Shown here: one piece after another, positions 56,905-64,000 of the stretch
Layout of the letters: each line of letters starts with the position of its first letter
Position numbering within the stretch: position 1 is the stretch's first letter
Origin: Mytilinidion resinicola
Taxonomy: Eukaryota; Ascomycota; Dothideomycetes; Mytilinidiales; Mytilinidiaceae
Length of the DNA: 64,000 nt
Reading direction: 5' to 3'
Assembly: GCF_010093595.1 (NCBI RefSeq)
Contig: NW_022985446.1
Coordinates: 1,349,269-1,413,268, forward strand
Translations under genes and position numbers: made by a program
The notes under the pieces: generated by a model
Databases searched by the model: none
Told to the model about the DNA's origin: nothing
What the model saw: only the letters and a program-made list of their open reading frames with translations

Positions 56905-57588
56905 GCTGGAGTAGTCTCTGGGATTGCTGGCTTCTCTTTTTGCCCCCATCCCAAACCGCCATCTTTTATTATCGCATAGAGCATTACTAGAAACGTAATA
57001 CAATAGTTTCTGCCGCATTTGGCATCCCCTTGAACGTTGTAAGTACCTCGTAACGTGGAGCAGCTTTTCTGGAGCCCAAATGCGGCTATCGGGCTTGATA
57101 TTAGCCTGTCTAAACGCTCATACAGTGCTTGTACGGTGGAGACCTGATGCGCTAGGATTGAGAAGCATAGCATGAAAGCTGCACTTGCACCATCCGGTCG
57201 GAGATCATGAGATTGCTCGTTTACTCGTCGTTTCTGACGGCCGTGTACCTTCTATGGGCAACCAGTAGATCCAGCAAGTCAGATGCATTGTTCATGTGAA
57301 TCTTAATTTCGATAGATGACTTGAAGGTGTGAAGGAGGGTACTGTTCCTGATGCTTTCTAAACGCTGCTGCCCCAACCCTCGCTATGATGAGCCTGGCCT
57401 CTCGAATGTACGGAGCGTAGAATAGACCGGGAAGGTTTCGGTCGTTGCTTAGTACTTCCATTCATCCTTCCCGCAGGAATGACGCCCTTCCCCTCTTCCC
57501 ACAACCTTCAAAGCCCCCTAACTACCTCTCAAGCCACCCTACTAATCTTTCCCTATCTATCCTCCATTCCCCTCCTTACCCCCTGCCC
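56905..57588. other. Intergenic between convergent genes
   Basis: No gene seen. Confidence 0.45.
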
Positions 57589-58128
57589 CTAAAGCGCCTT
57601 CCTCACCGCAGACTTAAACGGAATAACCTGAATCTTCTCAATATCCCACACCCCACTCGTGACATACACATCCCGCCTCAGCCTCTCCACAACCTCCGCC
57701 TCCGTCGCCGCCACACACAGCATCGCCGACCCCTTCATCTTCGGCGTCTCGCCCTCCTTGATCGGCTCCTCGAGCATGGCGCCTGTCGCACATCAGCACA
57801 ACCCCAATCCACTCCCACTCCCACTCCCACTCCCCCACCACACAGCCGAGAACGAGAGCGAAAAACTGCAATGCGATGAAAGGAAAACAGGAGCGGGCCA
57901 CAGACCTCCAAATTGCCAGAAATGCTCGGGGTCTGCAAGGAGTCCCTGGAGGTGGTTCCCGCGCACGGCTAGGCGCTTTTCGAGGACGGCGGGGAAGTCG
58001 GGCACGATGACGAGCCATTCTTGCGTTGGGGTGGTGGTTGTCGCCATTGCGCGTCTGAGGGCGGGTTGGAAGCGCGGTGCTGTGAGAAGCGTGGTGAGGG
58101 AGGTGCGGAGGAGGGTGCGGGGGAACAT
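57589..58128 (-). CDS. YCII-domain protein
   Basis: Exons 57906-58128 and 57589-57782, 138 residues; the 123-nt intron splits the second Gly of FWQFGGAML. Core: EWLVIVPDFPAVLEKRLAVRGNHL, then PKMKGSAMLCVAATEAEVVERLRRDVYVTSGVWD and IEKIQVIPF, a YCII (DGPF-related) ferredoxin-like fold with the conserved His in RGNHL. The first 28 residues (MFPRTLLRTSLTTLLTAPRF) are basic and hydroxylated, like a mitochondrial presequence; MATTTT at about 58045 is an alternative start. Function in fungi unknown; bacterial relatives include a chlorohydrolase-associated enzyme. Confidence 0.85.
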
Positions 58129-58525
58129 GCAGAGGCGGATGGGGAGAGAGGTGGCGGGGTTGTGAGAAGTTGGTCGGGAGGTTCCTTATATTGGATTACT
58201 GAAACTCGTGTACGCATGTAGTTTGAGGCAGGTGGATGTTGGAAAGGGCGTGCAGGTGCGGAACGATGCCGTTCTCGCCGCCGCGGCGGGGTCGAGGGGT
58301 AGTTGCTCCCTCGGTGGAACTATTTTTGCCCCGAAGTCGGTGGAACTTGAGATGGCTATTGATTATAATTCAGATTACTTCGGCTTGTAGGTTTCTAGAA
58401 CGTTTCTACGGCTGGGAAGAATGTTTGCCTATGTATCGATGATGCTCTACTGTATATATCTACATTCCAAATAAATCTCATATCCTACAACATCCAAGCT
58501 AGACATGATATGGCAGAGAGTATGT
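58129..58525. other. Intergenic
   Basis: YCII promoter side and acyl-CoA synthetase 3' flank; nothing else seen. Confidence 0.45.
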
Positions 58526-60269
58526 CTATAGTTTGGCCTTTGGCTGCTCTCTCTTGAGCATGGCTTCGGCGACCAGTCTTCTCTGGATCTTGCCGGTAGC
58601 AGTCTTAGGCATGAGGTCTGTGAAGAAAACCTGAAAGCCATTAGTCACGTATCTCAATATACGGGAAGCCAGCTTCTTACCTTTTTGGGGAGCTTGAACT
58701 TGGCTACCTTGTCGGCCATCCATTTTTTCAATTCAGCTCCACTCAATTTCTTGCCATCCTTCAACACTACCGCAATGCCAACATCCTGTCCGTACATCTC
58801 ATCTTCCAGAGCAAAACTCACAGCTTCGGCGACAGCGGGGTGCTGAGCGACGACGTTGTCCAGCTCAATAGGACTGATCTTCTCTCCTCCCTTGTTGATA
58901 AGCTCCTTGATACGACCAGTGATGATAACGTAGCCATCCTTGTCCTGCTTGCCCTGATCGCCAGTGCGGAAGAAGCCTCCCTTGGTAAACGAAGTTTTGT
59001 TTGCTTCAGGGTTGTTCAAGTACCCTTTTGTGACGTTTTCTCCGCGAATACAGATCTCGGCTTCCTTTCCCAGTGCCACCTCGTTGCCGTCCTGGTCGAG
59101 GATCTTGACTTCCACGCCTTGACCAATGCCCACGCTGCCTGGCATGCGTTTGCCGGGCGGCAGGGGGTTCGAAGTCATTTGATGGGCTGCTTCGGTCATA
59201 GCATACGCTTCTAGCACTGGTGCGTCGAACGTTTTCTCCAGCTCGTGGAAGGTTTTCGGGGAGAGCGGCGAGGAGCACGATCTGATGAACCGAATGTTCG
59301 GCTTGGGGTTTGGAGGCGGGTTCTTGAGCAGGATCTGGTGGATGGTCGGCACGGCAGTGTACCAGTTGGCTTTATGCTCATTGAAGTCTTTCCAGAACTC
59401 TGAAGCTGAGAATTTCTGAGGAACGATGACGGATCCGCCAGACGCGAGAGGAGCTAGGAAGCCTGCGAGGAGCCCATGGACATGGAAAAGCGGCATGACG
59501 AGAAGGGTGCGGTCCTCCGGGGTTAGCTTGTAGGTGGCTTGGATATTCTCTATGCCTCGTTAACTCAGGTTATGCGGTATAATTCGGGGACATACTCATC
59601 GTCCTAGCCAAATTGCGGTGCGTGAGCGGCACCTAGTTCTGTTAGTCGAATACTAATGATTGGGCATGTGGCACATACGGCCTTTGGTCGCCCCGTTGTC
59701 CCACTTGTATGGAGCACGAGAGCAACATCATCTGGCTGCGCTTGCTCAACCTTCGCATTGCCCTTCCCCGCCAGCTTCCCCTGATCTTTCACATCCAAGA
59801 CGACTTCACTGCCATTGTAATAGCATTCCGCTATAGCTGCCTTGTATTTGCGAGCTGCTCGAACAGCAGCACCATCCTGTGCGAAGGAGCCTTTGGGGAC
59901 GAGAGCAACCGCGGAGCTAAGATCGTCGATGTAGACTGAGGAGGTTTATGTCAGAGGGAGTATTCATTTCCACGATTCAGATCACATACATTCAAATTCC
60001 GATTGCTTGTAAGCCGAGTTCAGTGGAGCAGCAATCGCCCGCTGCCACGATGCAGCAATGAACGAAACAATAAACTCATAGGAATTGGGGAGAGCTATGG
60101 ATACAGCAGACTCGGGCTTGATCCCAAGCTTTGCAAGCTTCAGCTGGAATGCTCCGACATCAGCTGCAAGGCGCTGGTAGGAGACAGTCAGGGCTGGCTT
60201 TCCGGGCACGATGATGGCGGTGGCCGTCGAGTCCTTGGAGAAGGAATTGGCCAGAGTAGTTGCGGCCAT
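58526..60269 (-). CDS. PCS60: PCS60-like peroxisomal acyl/oxalyl-CoA synthetase
   Basis: Five exons: 59990-60269, 59679-59935, 59596-59632 (37 nt), 58681-59549, 58526-58630; 515 residues. Adenylate-forming enzyme: the AMP-binding loop HTSGTTGRPKA, then PLTHRNLARTMKNIQ across the 37-nt exon, MPLFHVHGLLAGF, EAYAMTEAAHQM, GFFRTGDQG, GRIKELINKGGEKISP (hinge and ligase motif) and the catalytic Lys in PKTATGKIQRR. The protein ends in AKL, a PTS1 peroxisomal signal. Family knowledge: Pcs60 and its plant relative AAE3 make oxalyl-CoA, the first step of CoA-dependent oxalate breakdown. Family and location are strong; oxalate as substrate is inferred. Confidence 0.93.
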
Positions 60270-60719
60270 GTCTAAGACTACAGGAGATTATACAAGTCGA
60301 ACAGGCTTCAGATGGTGTCTATTCAGGAGCAATTCTGTTCGAAAGTCAGCCTCGGAACATCTGGTGGGTCACAGCAGTCTTACAATTGATCGCGAACAAT
60401 GATATACGCAAATACACAGAGAGACCTGCTCTACACTCTATCTGCCGAGAATGCTGATGCTGCCCTTGACGCCATCACGACACCCGCGTCGGAGTTCGCA
60501 GAAACGTTTCGCCGATTGGCTCACCACTAGCGCGGCGCTAGCGCCCCCACTTCGAAACAAAACGTCGCGCGCGACTCGTCCTGCGTCCTCCGTCACGTCC
60601 ACAACGCACCTCGAGCTGGTCACCGTTGGTCACCGTTGCTATTCACTCCACGAAGCCTCGTCAAAGTCGCAGTCGCCTGCTTCGCCGTGCCGGAACTAAC
60701 GTGCTCGAAGTCTGACAGA
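60270..60719. promoter_or_regulatory. Compact bidirectional promoter region, PCS60-like/SPF45-like
   Basis: 450 bp separate the two divergent start codons, so both promoters and leaders must fit here. No specific factor site identified. Confidence 0.5.
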
Positions 60720-62141
60720 ATGGCATCTAATCCGAACAACCAGAACCAGGGACAAGGCCAGGGCCCGCCCAAGCTGCCGCCCCTCTACGCCCACCTGCTT
60801 CCGCAGAATGCGAACCCAGACGCGACCATCGTCCGTGCTCCGGTCATGTATGGCCAAGCCGGCAACGCTCGTAGCACTCCTGGTATCTATTCTTCTAAGC
60901 TTCCACCCATTTGATAGACTTTGCTCACAGATTTTTGTTTTCCTTAATAGCATTCCAGCCCCGTGTCATCAACCGACCTCAGCAGCCGCAGAACAAGAAC
61001 AAGAACAAGACAGCTGCTCGTAAGGTCCCGACTGCAGGCAATTCCTCAAGCTCCCCGGCCATGCCCACCGCTGCAGCTCTCATCGGACCGAAGACCACCT
61101 CTCTGGCTGAGTTCACGAAGAACAACTCCAATAACAACTCGCACAACTACTACCAGGCCAATCGTCCCTGGCGAGGCCGTGGCAAGAAGGGGAAGAAGAA
61201 CGCAAAGCGGCAGTACGACGAAGAGGAGGAACCCAAGGAGGTCGATTGGGATGCCATCTACGACCCCGCCAAGCCCACATCGTGGAAGGCCTGGAACATC
61301 AGCGCAGAGAAGTACGACTCTGCCTACGAGTGGAAGGAGAAGTTGAACCAGAAGCCGAAGCCGAGCCTCTCCAGCGAGTCCCCAGCGTCCACCTCCGAGG
61401 GTCCAGATGCCAAGCGTCAGCGACTCAGCGTGTCTGCCACCCCACACTTCCCGCAGCGCTCCACGTCCTCGAGCGAAGAGCCAGCGATGCGCAGCGGCCT
61501 AGGCGCAACCCCCTCGCAGGCCGAAGAACAGACACTTGGCGTGGTCACGCCAGAGGAACAGGCCACGCGTTCCGGACCATCTACCACCCTTCCTGGAAAA
61601 GAGGGGTTCGCAAGGCGCATGATGGAGAAGATGGGACACGTGAAGGGCAAGGGACTTGGCCTGAACCAAGACGGCATCACCCAGCCATTGGTCCACAAGA
61701 AGCTGGGCAATATAGCAGTAATCAAGGGCGGCGGACGTGCCAAAAAGGCGGAAGATGGCCCCAATGGCAAGCGTAGCGAGGTGGTTGTGGTGTACGGACT
61801 GCTAGACGGCGTGGACAGCGAAGACGACGAGGCCAGGAACGACGGAGGAATCCGTCAGGAGATTGGGGACTATTGCGCGAACAAGGTACGTCACTTACTC
61901 CTAATTCACGTGGTGTGCCTGCTAATTGTACGTGTAGTTCGGCATCTTGCAGAAAGTTCACCCATTCTGGGGAGGCAAGCACGCACAGGCCCCCGTGTTC
62001 CTGAAGTTCGCCAGCGAGTTCGACGCGCTCATGGCCGTGGATCATTTCAATGATCCAACCAAGGCGGGTGCCTTTCGGGGCAAACAAACGACCGCCAAGT
62101 TCTACAACTTGGAGAACTTCGAACACGGCGTCTACGAGTGA
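60720..62141 (+). CDS. SPF45-like splicing factor (G-patch plus UHM/RRM)
   Basis: Exons 60720-60882, 60951-61885, 61938-62141; 433 residues. The N-terminus is Asn/Gln/Gly-rich, with LPPLYAHLLPQN; then an Arg/Lys block and EVDWDAIYDPAKPTSW, the SPF45 family signature. A G-patch follows (GFARRMMEKMGHVKGKGLGLNQDG). The C-terminal domain is a U2AF-homology motif type RRM: GILQKVHPFWGG, VFLKFASEFDALMAVDHFN and AKFYNLENF, corresponding to the FYN element of human RBM17/SPF45. Family role: alternative 3' splice-site choice through contacts with ULM peptides of SF3b1 and U2AF; the G-patch may activate a DEAH helicase. Confidence 0.9.
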
Positions 62142-62355
62142 GGGGGGGTGGATGGCGGTTCCTTTCGACTGTTGATTGTAAATTAGTTTCTTTTGTCTAC
62201 ACTTCTGCCCATCATGAGGCCATACTGAATCGATTCTGATTCCTTTTCGATATTGGAAAAATGACGTGAAATTGAGCCTGATTTGTGATGTGTACTGGGA
62301 CATGGTGAGGATGTATGTAATTTATATTGTGCGGTAATTTAGGAGGGTTGTTGTA
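62142..62355. other. SPF45-like gene 3' flank
   Basis: Nothing recognised apart from AT-rich sequence. Confidence 0.4.
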
Positions 62356-62750
62356 GCGTTTTGACATTAAGGCTGCAACAGGAAGACACCTCCTAATGTA
62401 CTATGATTTGAATTCATTCTAGCGTTTTGACAATGAAGCTACAACAGGAAGACACCCCCGGGCGTACCATGATTTGAATTCCATGATGTCAAGGTCTTGA
62501 GGGCGTGAATTAGATACCCCTGGCCTAGATACCCGATACGCTTATAATTTGCATCACATCGCATTTTACATCGAGTTTATTACTTGTTTGACAGTGAAGC
62601 TGCAACGGGAAGACACCCCCGGGCGTGCTATGATTTGAATTTGTTCCAGCGTTTTGACAGTGAAGCTGCAACAGGAAGACACCCCCTGACGTACCATGAT
62701 TTGAATTATATCATGTCAAGGTCGTGAGGGCGTGAATTGGGTACCCCGTA
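62356..62750. repeat. 66-bp repeat in two doublets within a 227-bp higher-order duplication
   Basis: The unit (GCG)TTTTGACA-TGAAGCT(G/A)CAAC(A/G)GGAAGACACC...ATGATTTGAATT starts at 62356, 62422, about 62583 and 62649: 66 bp within each pair and 227 bp between pairs. Each pair is followed by CATG(ATG)TCAAGGTC(T/G)TGAGGGCGTGAATT, so the whole block of about 165 bp is duplicated with a unique spacer between. Confidence 0.9.
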
Positions 62751-62765
62751 GCGACATTAGCTAAC

Positions 62766-64000
62766 TTAATCGCTTCGCTGATACTTGCTCTTTTCTCGTA
62801 GTTTCGGGCCATGTCTAAAGAATGCCCACGGAATCGGGGCCATAGCGAGAGCACAAAACCCCAGCACACTTGAGGCCCAGCCGACCCCAATCCCCTGGTA
62901 CATCTGCAGTGTGAATAGCGGGAATGCTGCCGCGAGAGAATACCGCGTCAGGGAGTTTGCGCCGTTTGCAGATGCTCCGTAGAGCGGGCCGTACGTGTCC
63001 ATCATGTACATTCCTGCCGACAGGTAGATGTTGAGACTCCCAATCATGACGAGACACTGGGCCGCAATGGGACTAATCCAGTGGATGCTTGAGCGAGCGG
63101 TCCAGGCGAACCAGAAGAGGCCAGTGGGGAGACAAATGCTTCCAAACATGGCGCTGCATAGTCGGTACTCGGGCACTGATTTGTCAGGAGTGCTTGTAGA
63201 TTGCAGTAGAAAACGAGGAAGATTGGACCCGCGTGCAGTCTTGTCGATGGCCATGGCAAACATCGGGGCAAGGAAACACCCAATGATGAGGCCGAGGAAT
63301 GACAGGCTTTGCCCCGTGAGCGAAAAGCCGTACCGGGTGGAGAATACCCATGGACTCGCAATTACGAAGACGTAAAGAAGGCCAAACTGAAACCCCATAT
63401 ACATGCACAGCAAAGTGACAATAGGCTCTGTGAGGAGCATGTGTACTGGCCGGATGAGAGTCGTGCGGATGAATTTCGGAATCTGGTCCAAGAAGGCATT
63501 CAAAGACCTAGACGGCCTTGTTTCCTCTGCCCTCGTTTTTCGTTTGAGGATTATCTTTTTGTAAGATTCTCGAGTGAACATAATTGGGCTAAAGAGAGTG
63601 ATGGCGAAGAAAAGCGTGGTCCATTGCGTCCAGCGCCAGCCTTTGCTTTCAGCTACGAAACCACCCACTAAAGGACTGGCGCAGAATTTCAGCTCATACT
63701 TGTCATGGACTGTGGAAAGCTCGTACATACCCCATTGCAGATCCCAGCACAGGGCTACTGTAGTATATGATCAGAGGCCTTGCTCTCTCAGAAGGTGCCC
63801 ACATGTCGGCGACTGTAGCAGTCGCGATGCTGACGCCCGGACTAGCAAAAGCACCTGCAAAGAATCTGCAGATACATACGGCAGTGAAGTTATGACAAAA
63901 TCCGGTAGCCAGCACGAATATTGCAAACACAGGGAGCACGACGAGATAGACTGCTCTGCGGCCAAACGTTTCGCTCAATGGAGAGGCGATGGTCGGACCG
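62766..64000 (-). CDS. MFS multidrug/polyamine-type transporter, 5' end outside window
   Basis: Exon 1 is 63731->64000 (open at the right edge) and exon 2 is 62766-63675; the 55-nt intron splits a Gly codon before PLVGGFVAES. Motifs of the DHA1 drug:proton antiporter group: GPTIASPLSETFGRR, the motif-C-like RFFAGAFASPGVSIATATVADMW, PLVGGFVAESKGWRWTQW, then the central loop (FTRESYKKIILKRK) and six further helices, ending with KLREKSKYQRSD. At least 392 residues visible; the first membrane helix or two are missing. Likely plasma-membrane efflux; substrate unknown. Confidence 0.9.

Overview
This is nuclear DNA from a filamentous ascomycete, probably a Dothideomycete. The class is my inference from family resemblance, not a computed placement. 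The evidence is about 20 protein genes split by short introns, mostly 45-125 nt, with GTATGT/GTAAGT/GTGAGT donors and no operons. The gene set is typical of ascomycete moulds: KEX1-type carboxypeptidase, ANP1 mannosyltransferase, an RgsA-like RGS protein, endosulfine, an inositol-type MFS permease and a VTC5-like SPX protein. One assembly gap (Ns at 15016-15160) lies inside a tandem repeat.

Layout. 0-5.4 kb: the 3' part of a PBP1/ataxin-2 gene, then a disrupted gene for a Ser/Thr-rich membrane-anchored surface protein. 6-13 kb: MFS inositol-type permease, a cupin gene that appears frame-broken, and ICE2. 13-19 kb: MYG1 nuclease, a 107-bp satellite with the gap, IGO1 endosulfine and the SPOUT methyltransferase SFM1. 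19-25.5 kb: MDR oxidoreductase, KEX1 and a small CCCH zinc-finger protein. 25.4-30.6 kb: gene-free, with a 230-bp duplication and a long degenerate array of about 142-bp units. 30.6-36 kb: RGS protein and a RUS (DUF647) protein. 37-41.1 kb: three tandem BTB paralogues. 42-45 kb: VTC5-like SPX protein. 47.9-52.7 kb: p24 cargo receptor, SDR and ANP1. 54-57 kb: two kinase-like paralogues, the first broken by one stop codon. 57.6-64 kb: YCII protein, PCS60-like peroxisomal acyl-CoA synthetase, SPF45-like splicing factor, a 66-bp repeat cluster and an MFS transporter running off the right edge.

The genes look mostly like unlinked housekeeping functions rather than one pathway. No secondary-metabolite cluster is visible. 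Secretory and cell-wall functions recur (KEX1, ANP1, p24, ICE2), as do nutrient signalling and phosphate functions (IGO1, RGS, VTC5-like). The lineage-specific parts are the tandem BTB genes, the kinase-like pair, the decayed surface-protein and cupin genes, and several unrelated minisatellites. Exon structures were built by hand from splice consensus, reading frame and family resemblance. They include unusually small exons of 13, 18 and 37 nt and one GC-AG intron.
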